Assembly: GCA_902788175.1 (NCBI GenBank)
Contig: CADAJF010000003.1
Span: 62,001 to 126,000, forward strand
Source of the DNA: an uncultured Bacteroidia bacterium
Lineage (GTDB): Bacteria; Bacteroidota; Bacteroidia; Bacteroidales; UBA932
Length of the DNA: 64,000 nt
Reading direction: 5' to 3'
The notes beneath the pieces are model-generated. The model made no database searches and was not told the origin of the DNA. It saw only the letters and a list, made by a program, of their open reading frames with translations. Numbering within the stretch: position 1 is the stretch's first letter; each line of letters starts with the position of its first letter. The translations under genes and the position numbers were made by a program. Shown in pieces: positions 53,436 through 62,769 of this stretch.

Positions 53436-55574
53436 ATGAAGGAATTATACATCCAAGATATAGCTTCCAGGCTGGGCGTTCAGCCCTGGCAGGTGAACAA
53501 TTGCATAGAACTTTTTGAGGACGGCTGTACCATTCCGTTCATCAGCCGCTACCGCAAGGAGCGCACGGGCGGCCTTACGGACATAGAGGTAGGGGAGATA
53601 CAGCACTGGGCGGGCGTTTTCCAGGAGATGGAAAAACGCAAGGCTTCCATCCTGGGCACCATCGAGGAGCAGGGAAAACTGACGGAAGCGTTGCGTGCCA
53701 GGATTGAGAAATGCCTGGTTTCCAGTGAGCTGGAGGACCTTTACCTTCCTTATCGGCCCAAACGTAAAACGCGCGCAACGGTGGCGGTGGCAAAGGGTCT
53801 GGAGCCCCTGGCAGACCTTCTGTGGGCAGGAAAATCCCGTAACCCGGAGGCCGATGCCAGGCCTTTTGTCAAAGGCGAAGTGAAGGACGCGGAAGAGGCC
53901 CTGCAGGGCGCGCGCGACATCCTGGCAGAGCGCCTGAGCGAAACAGCCGCCGTGCGGGAGAACCTTCGCGGCATCTACCGTACGCGCCGGGTGGTTTCCA
54001 AGGTGACTAAAGCGGGGGAGAGTTCTCCGGACGCCGCCAAATACCGCAGCTACTTCAGCTTCAGTCAGCCCATAGCCAAAATCCCTTCGCACAACCTGCT
54101 GGCCATGCTCCGCGCCCGGGAAGAGGGCTTCCTTCGCATAGAGATAGACGCGGACGGGGAAAAGTGCGGCAACAAGATTTACTACGACTATTGCCAGCAG
54201 CAAGGCTATCCCCAGCGGGAGTCCGGCGCCCAGGTCAGGGAGGCCGTGGACGATGCCTGGAAGCGCCTGCTGGACCCTTCCATCACCACGGAGGTGCTCC
54301 GGGAAGCCAAGGAAAAGGCAGACGTAGAGAGTATTCAGGTGTTCGGGGAGAACCTTCGCCAGTTGCTGCTGGCCCCGCCTGTGGGGCAGAAGCGCGTAAT
54401 GGCCATCGACCCGGGTTTCCGCACCGGCTGCAAGGTGGTGTGCCTGGATGCGCAGGGAAGCCTCCTGTGCCATGATGTCATCTTCCCCCATCCGCCGGTG
54501 GCCAGGAAAATAGAGGCCATCACGCTGGTCTCGGATTGGGTGGAAAAATATGCGATTGAGGTAATCGCCGTGGGAAACGGCACCGCGGGGCGGGAAACGG
54601 AAGATTTCCTGCGGCGCGTGGGGCTGCCGGAGAGCGTCCGCATCTTCTCTGTCAGCGAGGACGGCGCATCCGTCTATTCGGCCTCGGAAGTCGGGCGGGA
54701 GGAATTCCCGGAGCAGGATGTCACCGTCCGCGGGGCGGTTTCTATCGGACGGCGCCTGATGGACCCTTTGGCGGAACTGGTGAAGATAGACCCCAAGTCC
54801 CTGGGCGTGGGGCAGTACCAGCACGATGTAGATCAGGGGCTCCTGCGGGAAAAACTGGACCAGACCGTAGAAAGCTGCGTGAACAGCGTGGGCATCTCGC
54901 TCAATACGGCCAGCCCTTATCTGCTGCAGTATGTGTCGGGGATAGGTCCGGCGCTGTCCAAGGCTATCGTGGACTACCGCGGCTCGCATGGGGATTTTAC
55001 CGCCCGGGAGCAGTTGAAGGAGGTTCCGCGCCTTGGGGCCAAGGCTTTCCAGCAGTGCGCGGGCTTTTTGCGCATCCCCGGGGCGGCCAATCCGCTGGAC
55101 AACTCGGCCGTGCATCCGGAGGCCTACCATATTGTAGATAAGATGGCCCGCAGGCTGGGTGTAAGCAGCCGTGAGCTGGTGGGGAACGCTTCCCTCTGTG
55201 CGCAAATCCGGGCGCAGGACTTTGTGGAAGGGGAGTTCGGCCTGCCCACCATCCACGATATCATCCAGGAACTGCAAAAGCCCGGCCGGGATCCCAGGGA
55301 GGCTGCGCAGGAATTCTCCTTCGCGGAGGATATCCGCGATCTGGAGGACCTCAAAACGGGGATGGAACTTCCTGGCATCGTGACCAACCTTACGGCTTTC
55401 GGGGCGTTTGTGGATATCGGCCTGCATGAAAACGGGCTCATCCATGCCTCGCAGATGGGCGTGAAGGGAATGGCCGTGCCCTCGAAGGTGCTTCGGCTGC
55501 ACCAGCATGTTCGCGTCCAGGTGCTCTCCGTGGACCTGGAGCGCAAACGGATAGGACTCAGATTAATCAAATGA
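53436..55574 (+). CDS. tex: Tex-family RNA-binding transcription accessory protein
   Basis: 712 residues from the ATG at 53436, chosen for the family N-terminus (KELYIQDIASRLGV). Domains: helical N-terminus with FISRYRKERTGGL (about 30-43), YqgF-like fold around MAIDPGFRTGCKVV (about 322-336), helix-hairpin-helix (VSGIGPALSKAIVDYRG, about 500-515) and a C-terminal S1 domain (about 640-710, TNLTAFGAFVDIG). Tex binds RNA and aids transcription or ribosome function. Starts closer to the previous gene's promoter were rejected. Confidence 0.95.
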   Translation: MKELYIQDIASRLGVQPWQVNNCIELFEDGCTIPFISRYRKERTGGLTDIEVGEIQHWAGVFQEMEKRKASILGTIEEQGKLTEALRARIEKCLVSSELEDLYLPYRPKRKTRATVAVAKGLEPLADLLWAGKSRNPEADARPFVKGEVKDAEEALQGARDILAERLSETAAVRENLRGIYRTRRVVSKVTKAGESSPDAAKYRSYFSFSQPIAKIPSHNLLAMLRAREEGFLRIEIDADGEKCGNKIYYDYCQQQGYPQRESGAQVREAVDDAWKRLLDPSITTEVLREAKEKADVESIQVFGENLRQLLLAPPVGQKRVMAIDPGFRTGCKVVCLDAQGSLLCHDVIFPHPPVARKIEAITLVSDWVEKYAIEVIAVGNGTAGRETEDFLRRVGLPESVRIFSVSEDGASVYSASEVGREEFPEQDVTVRGAVSIGRRLMDPLAELVKIDPKSLGVGQYQHDVDQGLLREKLDQTVESCVNSVGISLNTASPYLLQYVSGIGPALSKAIVDYRGSHGDFTAREQLKEVPRLGAKAFQQCAGFLRIPGAANPLDNSAVHPEAYHIVDKMARRLGVSSRELVGNASLCAQIRAQDFVEGEFGLPTIHDIIQELQKPGRDPREAAQEFSFAEDIRDLEDLKTGMELPGIVTNLTAFGAFVDIGLHENGLIHASQMGVKGMAVPSKVLRLHQHVRVQVLSVDLERKRIGLRLIK

Positions 55575-55584
55575 CAGATTGCTT

Positions 55585-57537
55585 ATGAAACGTTTTCTTC
55601 TTGCCTTCTCGCTGCTGGCTATTTTTGCTTCGGCCACAGCCAAAGAGTACACGCTGGTGTCGCCGGACGGGCACCTCACGGTAACTGTAAACGCCGGAAA
55701 AACACTTACTTACGCTATCCAACGGGACGGTCTTTCCCTGATGGCGCCCTCTGAGCTTTCGCTCACCCTGCAGGACGGGACTGTCTGGGGGCCGGAAACA
55801 CGTTTTCGCAAGGCCGTGCGCCGCAGCGTGGACGTAAGCGTGGACGCTCCGCTTTTCAAGCGCTCCCAGGTGCGGGACCATTTTAACGAGCTTTCGCTGC
55901 TTGCGAAGGATTTCAAGCTGGTTTTCCGCGCGTATGATGATGCCATCGCCTGGCGCTACCAGCCTGTGGCACCCGTTAATGTGAAGGCGGAGGAAGTGAC
56001 CTTCTGCTTTGCCGGGGACTGGAACGCTTATATCCCTTACGTGAGCCAGCACACGGAGACGTTGGAAAGCCAGTTCTTCAGCTCGCAGGAGTCGCAGTAC
56101 AGCCATCATCCGCTGTCCCAGTGGCGCTCGGACAGGCTGGCCTTCCCGCCGGTCACCGTGGATGCGCCCGGGGGTATCAAGCTGTGCATCGTAGAGGCAG
56201 ACCTTACGGATTATCCTGGCCTGTACCTTTACAACGGGGAAGGCGGCCACACGCTCACCGGCATGCTGCCCCATGTGCCCGCTACTTACGCAGAAGAAGA
56301 CGGCAGAACCTTCCAGCGGGTAATCCGCTCCCGCAAAGACCTTCTGGCCGAAAATGCCGCCACGCTGCCCTGGAGGGCCGTTATCGTGGCCCCGGAGGCC
56401 AAAGATCTCACGCAGAGCGACCTTACCTGGCGCCTCGCTGCCCCCAATGCCATAGGGGACGTCTCCTGGGTAAAGCCCGGCAAGGTAGCATGGGACTGGT
56501 GGAACGGCTGGAACCTCTACGGCGTAGATTTCGAGGCCGGCATCAATACCCGGACCTATAAGTATTACATCGATTTTGCCGCTTCCAAGGGCATCGAATA
56601 CATAGTACTGGACGAGGGCTGGGCCCGCCATACCGTCCTTAACATGAAGGAAACCATTGACGCTATTGACCTTCCGGAGCTGGTTCGCTACGGGCAGTCC
56701 AAGGGCGTGGGCGTGATTCTCTGGACCATAGCCCGCCTCTTCGAGGATCAGATGGAAGAGCTTTGCGCGCAGTATTCGGCCATGGGCGTCAAGGGCTGGA
56801 AGATAGACTTCATGGACCGGGACGACCAAAGCATGGTGCGCTTCTACCGCGATGCTGCCGCCATGGCGGCCAAGTACCACATGGTGGTGGATTTCCATGG
56901 CGCCTACAAGCCCGTGGGCATGTCCCGCACCTATCCCAATGTGCTTAATTATGAGGGCGTATATGGCCTGGAGCAGATGAAATGGGGCCGGCAGGACGTA
57001 GATCAGGTCACCTACGATGTCACCATCCCCTTCACCCGCCTGGTAGCCGGCCCGGCAGACTATACCCAGGGCGCCATGCGCAACGCCCGCCGGGACAATT
57101 ACCGCCCCGTGGGCGACGAGCCCATGTCCCAGGGTACCCGCTGCCACCAGCTGGCAGAATACGTGATTTTTGATGCGCCCCTGTCCATGCTCTGCGATTC
57201 TCCCTCCAACTACCTGCGTGAGCCGGAGTGCACGGACTGGATTGCCGCCATTCCCACTGTCTGGGACCAGACCATCGCCCTGGACGGGCAGATAGGGGAG
57301 TACGTGGTAATGGCCCGCCGCAAAGGCTCCACCTGGTATGTGGGGGCCCTGAACGGCTGGGAACCGCGGGATATTGAACTGGATCTGAGTTTCCTCAGGG
57401 GCAGGGCAACCGTCTTTGCCGACGGTCCAAACGCCCACCGTGCCGCCCGTGACTTCAAGGTCTCAGAGCTGGTGCTGGACGGCAGCCCGGTCAAGATTCA
57501 CCTGGCCCCCGGCGGAGGTTGGGTTTTATCGCTCTGA
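55585..57537 (+). CDS. GH97 alpha-glycosidase
   Basis: 650 residues from the ATG at 55585 with a signal peptide (ASATAK). It belongs to GH97, the family of SusB alpha-glucosidase and of retaining alpha-galactosidases. An N-terminal beta-sandwich precedes the TIM barrel (about 290-560) with VAWDWWNGWN, LDEGWARH and the WKIDFMDRDDQ segment. The Asp of IDFMDRD suggests the retaining galactosidase type rather than the inverting glucosidase, but this is inference. Its last 47 nt are antisense to the end of the GT2 gene. It would act in the periplasm on oligosaccharides. Confidence 0.88.
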   Translation: MKRFLLAFSLLAIFASATAKEYTLVSPDGHLTVTVNAGKTLTYAIQRDGLSLMAPSELSLTLQDGTVWGPETRFRKAVRRSVDVSVDAPLFKRSQVRDHFNELSLLAKDFKLVFRAYDDAIAWRYQPVAPVNVKAEEVTFCFAGDWNAYIPYVSQHTETLESQFFSSQESQYSHHPLSQWRSDRLAFPPVTVDAPGGIKLCIVEADLTDYPGLYLYNGEGGHTLTGMLPHVPATYAEEDGRTFQRVIRSRKDLLAENAATLPWRAVIVAPEAKDLTQSDLTWRLAAPNAIGDVSWVKPGKVAWDWWNGWNLYGVDFEAGINTRTYKYYIDFAASKGIEYIVLDEGWARHTVLNMKETIDAIDLPELVRYGQSKGVGVILWTIARLFEDQMEELCAQYSAMGVKGWKIDFMDRDDQSMVRFYRDAAAMAAKYHMVVDFHGAYKPVGMSRTYPNVLNYEGVYGLEQMKWGRQDVDQVTYDVTIPFTRLVAGPADYTQGAMRNARRDNYRPVGDEPMSQGTRCHQLAEYVIFDAPLSMLCDSPSNYLREPECTDWIAAIPTVWDQTIALDGQIGEYVVMARRKGSTWYVGALNGWEPRDIELDLSFLRGRATVFADGPNAHRAARDFKVSELVLDGSPVKIHLAPGGGWVLSL

Positions 57538-58237
57538 AGCGAAGGGCGATAACGCCCCAGAAAGCTTCGCTGAAAATACCGCCGCTCATCTTGGAGGTGC
57601 CCTTTTGTCTGTTGGTAAAGACAATGGGCACCTCTTTCAGCTGGAAGCCCAGCTTCCAGGCGGTGTATTTCATCTCTATCTGGAAGCCGTAGCCTTTCAT
57701 CTTCACGGCGTCCAGGTCCATGCTCTCCAGCACCCTCCGGCTGTAGCAGACAAAGCCGGCGGTGGTGTCATAGATGTGCATGCGCAGTACGCCGCGCACG
57801 TAACTGGATGCGAAATAGGACATGATGATGCGGCTGATGGGCCAGTCCACCACGCTCACGCCGTTGCAGTAACGGGAGCCGATGGCAAGGCCGGCCCCTT
57901 CCTCAGCGCAGGCATGATGCAGGCGCAGCAGGTCCTGCGGGTTGTGGGAAAAGTCCGCATCCATTTCAAAAATGTAGTCATAACCCCTTTCCAGGGCCCA
58001 GTGGAAACCGCAGAGGTAGGCGGTGCCCAGCCCCTGCTTGCCGCTGCGCTCCACAAGGTGAAGCTGTGCCGGGTATTGCACTTGAAGGTCCTTTACGATG
58101 CCAGCCGTCCCGTCCGGGGAGCCGTCGTCAATCACCAGAACGTGGAAATCTCCGGGAAGGGAGAACACAGCGGCGAGAATATCGGCTATGTTCTCCTTCT
58201 CGTTGTAAGTGGGGATAATGACTATTTTTTTATCCAT
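57491..58237 (-). CDS. Polyprenol-phosphate mannosyltransferase (DPM1-like, GT2)
   Basis: 248 residues. The GT2 motifs are VIIPTYNEKENI at the start, VIDDGSPDGT for UDP/GDP binding and MDADFSHNP with the DxD-like Asp residues. The length, lacking C-terminal membrane helices, matches bacterial dolichol-phosphate mannose synthase. It would make polyprenol-phosphate-mannose (or -glucose) on the inner face of the membrane for glycan assembly. It overlaps the tricorn-like gene by 1 nt. Confidence 0.9.
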   Translation of the reverse strand: MDKKIVIIPTYNEKENIADILAAVFSLPGDFHVLVIDDGSPDGTAGIVKDLQVQYPAQLHLVERSGKQGLGTAYLCGFHWALERGYDYIFEMDADFSHNPQDLLRLHHACAEEGAGLAIGSRYCNGVSVVDWPISRIIMSYFASSYVRGVLRMHIYDTTAGFVCYSRRVLESMDLDAVKMKGYGFQIEMKYTAWKLGFQLKEVPIVFTNRQKGTSKMSGGIFSEAFWGVIALRFRAIKPNLRRGPGES

Positions 58238-61200
58238 TATCGGGCAATTTCTTTGAGCATTTCCGCCACGGCCCTTTCCAGCTGCAGGTCTTTTCCGCTG
58301 AGGCTGGAGGCGGGGTCGTTGTAGATGAGGATATCCGGCTCAATCTGGTTGTTCTCTATGTAGCGCTTGTCCGTGGTGTCCCAGTTGCCCACCTGCGGGA
58401 TGCCGAACACCAGCTGCGGGTTAATCTGGTTTTCCCACCAGACGGCCGTCATGGTGCCCGGAACAGGGGCGCCAATCAGTTTGCCTATCCCCAGGTGACG
58501 ATAGGCCAGCGGGAACCCCGAAGCATCCGAGTAATTGTTTTCTCCCACCAGCACGCAGCTGGGTTTGGTCCACTTGTTAAAGGGTTCGTGGCCGATATAC
58601 TGGCCCCTGGGGGTGAAGAGGCAGTATTCGCGGCCGCCCAGGAAGGTGACAAGATCATCGTGGAGCCAGCCGCCGCCGTTGTGGCGGGTGTCCACAATGA
58701 GGGCCTCGCAGTTGCGGTACTTGCCAAGGGCCTTGGAATAGAGCTCCCTGTAGCTGGGGGAATCCATACCCTGGATATGTACATAGCCCACGCGGCCGCC
58801 GGAAAGGCGCTCTACCATGTCCTCGCGCTGGCGGACCCATCGGCGATAAAGGAGGGCATTGTCGGAGGCCGAAGGGGTTACGATATAGTCTTTTTCCTTG
58901 CCGCCGGTGCGGATGCTGATGACCGTCTTTTTGCCGTTGCGGTTGTACAGACAGGGCATCCAGGGCTCTCCGGCCTTGATGGCGTGCCCCTCTATGGAGG
59001 TAATGATGTCGCCGGCCTTGATGGAGGCGTCCGTATTGGCCAGCACGCCGCCGGGGAGCACTTCTGCTATACGCAGGCCGTCCCCCTTCCAGTCAAGGTC
59101 ATAAAGCACGCCCAGGTGGCCCAGGCTACGGCTGGAGGTGCCGCGGTAGCGGGCGCCGGTGTGGGAGCCGTTGAGCTCTCCCAGCATCTCGGAGAGCATG
59201 TCGGCGAAGTCGTAGTAATTGTTGATGTAGGGGAGGAAGCGGACGTAGTTATCGTGGTAGTACTGCCAGTCCACGCCGTGAAGGTCTTCCACGTAGAATT
59301 TCTCCTTGACCTGCTTCCAGCAGTGCTCGAAAATGTACGTGCGCTCTTCCTGGGGCTTGAATTCATACTCTCCGGTGAAAGCCACGGGTTTGTCCTTGCC
59401 GGTAGCCGTGTCCAGTTTGAGGATATTGCTGCCGCCCCCGGCGATGATGAAGAGGGCTTTCCCGTCGGCCGAGGGAACAAAGCGGCCGGAGACGTTCTTT
59501 TTCACTACGCTTACGTCGCCTTTTTCGATGTCCAGGGCGCAAAGGTCAAAGCTCTTTTCCAGGCGCTGGGTGAAGTAGAGCTTGGCCCCGTCGGGGGTAA
59601 GGTAGTGGTCTCCCATCATGTTCGAAAAGCGGGTGAGGCGGCGCACGCGATCGTCCCGGGAGAGGAGGTCCAGCTCCACTTTTTCCACTTTCTTGGCCGT
59701 ACTGTCTTTCTGGGCCTTTTTCTCTGCCTTGGCGGCGGCTTTTTCGCCCATGAGCATCTTGTCAATTTCCTTCTGCTCCTTGCTGCGGCCGAATTCTGTG
59801 TAGGCCTTGCCGTCGAAGAACATGATGTAGATGTCACCTTCGGCGCCCCAGCTGCCGTGGCTGCGGTAACCGTTTTTGTCGCTTTCCCAGGTCATGGCCT
59901 TGCCGCCCAGGGCCCAGCGGAAACTGCCGTCCGAGTAGCCGCTGCGGGTGAGGTTGGTGATGGCGCCGCTCTCTATGTCGATGACGGCCACATCCGAGTT
60001 GTTCCAGCCGCCGTGTTCCATCCAGGTGCTGAGGAGATAGCGGCTGTCGGGGCTCCAGGCAAAGCTTTGGTCACCGTCCGAGTAAGAGTAATTCACACTC
60101 TTGTGAAGGCTCTTGGGCGTACCGCCCTTGGTGGGCAGTATCACCAGTTCTGTACGGTCCCTCAGGTATGCCAGCCATTTGCCGTCCGGGGATACCTCCA
60201 TCTGGAAGGAGGTCTCGCCTTCCGGGCTCACGCGCTCTTCCTTGAGCTGGACGGCGTAGGTGAAGAGCTGGTCTTCCTTGCGGGTGAGGGAAGTCTTGTA
60301 GATGCTCCAGCAGCCGTTGCGCTCTGCGGCGTAGAAGATTTCCCGTCCGTCCTTGGAAAAGGTCACGCCCCGCTCCTGTTCCGGCGTATTGGTAATGCGT
60401 CGGGTGGTATTGTACTCTACGGAAGTGACAAAAATGTCTCCGCGGATCACAAGGGCCAGTTCCTTCCCGTCCGGAGAGACCGCCATGGCCGATGCATTCT
60501 TCAGGCTTAGGGGATTGATGTCCCGCTGGTCTTCGTCGCGGTGAAGGGTGATGTTGACCTTGCCGCCCGCGAGGGTGTAGAGTTCCCCGTTATAGGAATA
60601 GGCCACGGTACCGTCCTTGGCCACGGAAAGGAAGCGGACTGGGTTTTTGTCGTAGAAAGTGAGCTGGGTCTGTACACCGGGTGAGGAAAGGCTGCTCTTA
60701 TATATATTAGAGGTCTTTCCGTCTTGTTCGCTCAGGAAATAGAAGGTATCTCCGTCTGCGGCGAAAACGGGATTGCGGTCTTCGCCCTTGTAGGTGGAGA
60801 GCTTGGTGAAGCTGGCGTTGCCGTCAATTTTTCCGGCTTGGGCGGGCTTGCACAGCCAGATATCCCGGGTCACGGAGGAGGTATGGTGCTTGCGAAGCGG
60901 ATCCTCGTAGCCTTTCCAATCCTCGTAGAGGAACTCTCCGTCCTTTTTGAAACTGAGGGCCGACAGGGTAAGCGATGTCACCAGCTGTGGTGCTGCGCCT
61001 TCCAGGTTGGTGCGGTAAAGGGCAGGAAAGCCGGGGAAGCCGTCGAAGCCTGGGCTCTGGAGGTTGGAATCCTGCCAGGTGAACCAGACGGTGCCGTCTT
61101 CGGTGACGGCGAGCGGTGTCTCCGTGCCGGGCAGGGTGGTCAGGCGTTTGGGAACGCCGCCCTCGCGGGGGCTCACGTAGATGTCTTTACTGTCTTCCCG

Positions 61201-61452
61201 CCAGGAGGAGAATACGATGTGCGTTCCGTCCGGCGTCCAGACAGGGTCACTTTCATAGGCGCGGTGGGAAGTAAGCTGACGGGCTTCTCCCCCGGAGACC
61301 GGAACGGTGAAAATGTCCCCCTTATAGCTGAAAGCCAGGGTTTTTCCATCCGGAGAAATGGCGTTATGGCGTATCCAGAGAGGATTTTCCTGTGCCCTGA
61401 TACCCAGGGAAAGGAGGAGAAAGGCTGTGAGTAGAAGTAAAGACTTTTTCAT
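58237..61452 (-). CDS. Tricorn-like S41 protease with PD40 propellers
   Basis: 1071 residues with a signal peptide (LGIRAQ). Two propellers of PD40 type (about 25-330 and 335-690: SPDGKTLAF, TPDGTHIVFSS, SPDSRYLLST) precede a helical segment, a PDZ domain (about 780-860) and the S41 core (about 870-1065): VDTRHNGGGW and the catalytic Ser in NYSDASGFPLA. In Bacteroidetes such tricorn homologs are periplasmic. -7 element TATATTTG lies on the minus strand at 61475-61482. It overlaps the DPM1-like gene by 1 nt. Confidence 0.93.
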   Translation of the reverse strand: MKKSLLLLTAFLLLSLGIRAQENPLWIRHNAISPDGKTLAFSYKGDIFTVPVSGGEARQLTSHRAYESDPVWTPDGTHIVFSSWREDSKDIYVSPREGGVPKRLTTLPGTETPLAVTEDGTVWFTWQDSNLQSPGFDGFPGFPALYRTNLEGAAPQLVTSLTLSALSFKKDGEFLYEDWKGYEDPLRKHHTSSVTRDIWLCKPAQAGKIDGNASFTKLSTYKGEDRNPVFAADGDTFYFLSEQDGKTSNIYKSSLSSPGVQTQLTFYDKNPVRFLSVAKDGTVAYSYNGELYTLAGGKVNITLHRDEDQRDINPLSLKNASAMAVSPDGKELALVIRGDIFVTSVEYNTTRRITNTPEQERGVTFSKDGREIFYAAERNGCWSIYKTSLTRKEDQLFTYAVQLKEERVSPEGETSFQMEVSPDGKWLAYLRDRTELVILPTKGGTPKSLHKSVNYSYSDGDQSFAWSPDSRYLLSTWMEHGGWNNSDVAVIDIESGAITNLTRSGYSDGSFRWALGGKAMTWESDKNGYRSHGSWGAEGDIYIMFFDGKAYTEFGRSKEQKEIDKMLMGEKAAAKAEKKAQKDSTAKKVEKVELDLLSRDDRVRRLTRFSNMMGDHYLTPDGAKLYFTQRLEKSFDLCALDIEKGDVSVVKKNVSGRFVPSADGKALFIIAGGGSNILKLDTATGKDKPVAFTGEYEFKPQEERTYIFEHCWKQVKEKFYVEDLHGVDWQYYHDNYVRFLPYINNYYDFADMLSEMLGELNGSHTGARYRGTSSRSLGHLGVLYDLDWKGDGLRIAEVLPGGVLANTDASIKAGDIITSIEGHAIKAGEPWMPCLYNRNGKKTVISIRTGGKEKDYIVTPSASDNALLYRRWVRQREDMVERLSGGRVGYVHIQGMDSPSYRELYSKALGKYRNCEALIVDTRHNGGGWLHDDLVTFLGGREYCLFTPRGQYIGHEPFNKWTKPSCVLVGENNYSDASGFPLAYRHLGIGKLIGAPVPGTMTAVWWENQINPQLVFGIPQVGNWDTTDKRYIENNQIEPDILIYNDPASSLSGKDLQLERAVAEMLKEIAR

Positions 61453-61474
61453 TTTGTGGTTTTCAATTTGGACC

Positions 61475-61482
61475 CAAATATA
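61475..61482 (-). promoter_or_regulatory. -7 element of the tricorn-like gene
   Basis: On the minus strand TATATTTG, 22 nt before the ATG. No clear -33 box. Confidence 0.5.
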
Positions 61483-61504
61483 ACTAAAAATCAGAAAAAA
61501 ACCT

Positions 61505-61512
61505 TATCTTTG
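61505..61512 (+). promoter_or_regulatory. -7 element of the membrane regulator gene
   Basis: TATCTTTG, 37 nt before the ATG at 61550. No clear -33 box was found. Confidence 0.5.
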
Positions 61513-61549
61513 GTGCCGGAATATCAGACGTTTAAGACCAGGAAGCGCT

Positions 61550-62554
61550 ATGTCACATTTGGATTATAAATTATCTGCCCAAATGCGGGCCATGGAGCCC
61601 ACCATCATCGGCCGGCAGCGCCTGGTGTTCCTGATAGCCGTGAGCATCATGTCCATCGTGCTTACGCTCAGCAGTTTCTTCCTGCATCCCAAGACGCCAC
61701 CCTTGAAGATAGTGGACTTTTTTACCATGCTGGCAACCCTCTTCCTCCTGATTATGTACTTTCGGAAGAAAATCAACGTCAGGCTGGCTACAACCTTGCT
61801 TTTTATCCTCCTGCAGCTGGAGCTCAGTGCCCAGAAGCTTACTTTCGCCATGCACGGAACCCCGGAAAGCAGCGCGCTCATCATCCAGGCATCGTTCCTG
61901 TCGCTGCTCCTGATAACCATCTCGCTCATCTGTTTTCTCAAGTACAGCCCTACCATCATAGCGGCCATCTCCATCTTTACCTTTATGCTCTGTCTCACAA
62001 TGGATCATTCTTCCATCCTGAGAACTTTCCTTCCTGTATATATAGTGGTATTGGTGGGTGTTATCATCTATGACCTCTTTTCCATGCGGGCGGTCCTGAA
62101 CATGGAGGCGGAAAACCGCAACATGCGTCAGGAGATAGCGGACTTTTTCTACGCCACGGGACTGGACCTGGACAGTATGATAGCCATTGCCCAGGTTTCC
62201 CGCGAGAGCGGAAAAAGCGAAGGCATGCGGGAACTCCTTTCCCGGATGGATCCGGGTATCAAGGCCCGCCTGGTCGGCGGCCTTACCTCCATCCAGCAGG
62301 AGGATGACTCTTCCCGCAAGGATATCTCGGCCGTGTTCCCTATGCTCACTCCGACGCAGATTACCATCTGTCAGCTCATCCTGCAGGATAAAAAGCTGGC
62401 GGAAATCTGTAAAATCACAGGAAAAAGCGAGGGAAACATCACATCCCAGCGCGCCAGAATCCGCAACGTTCTGGGCCTTGAATCGGATGTAAAACTAAAA
62501 GATGCACTGCTGGAACGCATGAATTCCTACCGCGACACAGCAAATTTGCGGTAA
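61550..62554 (+). CDS. Membrane-anchored HTH (LuxR/GerE-like) regulator
   Basis: 334 residues. About six membrane helices (about 25-175) are followed by a short linker helix and a C-terminal helix-turn-helix of the LuxR/sigma-70 region-4 type (about 265-315: LTPTQITICQLILQDKKL, GKSEGNITSQRARIRNVLGL). No receiver or sensor domain is seen, so the membrane part may itself sense a signal. The gene directly precedes the exopolysaccharide locus and is divergent from the tricorn-like gene, so it likely regulates the polysaccharide genes. Regulatory target is inferred from position. Confidence 0.7.
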   Translation: MSHLDYKLSAQMRAMEPTIIGRQRLVFLIAVSIMSIVLTLSSFFLHPKTPPLKIVDFFTMLATLFLLIMYFRKKINVRLATTLLFILLQLELSAQKLTFAMHGTPESSALIIQASFLSLLLITISLICFLKYSPTIIAAISIFTFMLCLTMDHSSILRTFLPVYIVVLVGVIIYDLFSMRAVLNMEAENRNMRQEIADFFYATGLDLDSMIAIAQVSRESGKSEGMRELLSRMDPGIKARLVGGLTSIQQEDDSSRKDISAVFPMLTPTQITICQLILQDKKLAEICKITGKSEGNITSQRARIRNVLGLESDVKLKDALLERMNSYRDTANLR

Positions 62555-62593
62555 AAAAGGAAAAAATGTGTATCAAAAAGGTTAAATAATTTA

Positions 62594-62663
62594 CACTTAA
62601 AAACACTTACAATAAGTCATAACTCTCTGATAATCAGGATGTAAAGTCCACTAAAAACACTTA
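62594..62663. promoter_or_regulatory. Direct repeats upstream of the exopolysaccharide gene (operator candidate)
   Basis: CACTTA at 62594-62599, 62604-62609 and 62658-62663, with CACTAA at 62649-62654. Paired sites are 10 and 9 nt apart, close to one helical turn. A small inverted repeat CTGA-TAA-TCAG (62627-62637) lies between them. The whole cluster is just upstream of the promoter at 62685-62716. Confidence 0.45.
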
Positions 62664-62684
62664 ATGCTTTTTAAGTTTTTTTAT

Positions 62685-62716
62685 TTTGAGAGTATATATC
62701 TTTTTTCATACCTTTG
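62685..62716 (+). promoter_or_regulatory. Promoter of the exopolysaccharide initiating transferase gene
   Basis: TTTG (62685-62688), a 20-nt spacer and TACCTTTG (62709-62716), 53 nt before the ATG at 62770. A full match to the consensus. Confidence 0.75.
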
Positions 62717-62719
62717 CAC

Positions 62720-62754
62720 CCGTTAAAAAACGAGATAAATTTTAACGGTTAAAA
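62720..62754 (+). other. Two competing hairpins in the leader of the exopolysaccharide gene
   Basis: CCGTTAAAA (62720-62728) can pair with TTTTAACGG (62740-62748). The same second arm is also part of the palindrome TTTTAACGGTTAAAA (62740-62754). The two folds exclude each other, which is the layout of a leader switch, although no T run marks a terminator. Confidence 0.4.
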
Positions 62755-62769
62755 ATTGAAGTTAGCGGT

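Noticed and set aside
58495-60510. 671-codon antisense frame over the tricorn-like gene
   Set aside because: Same cause; the sense gene has all domains of its family.
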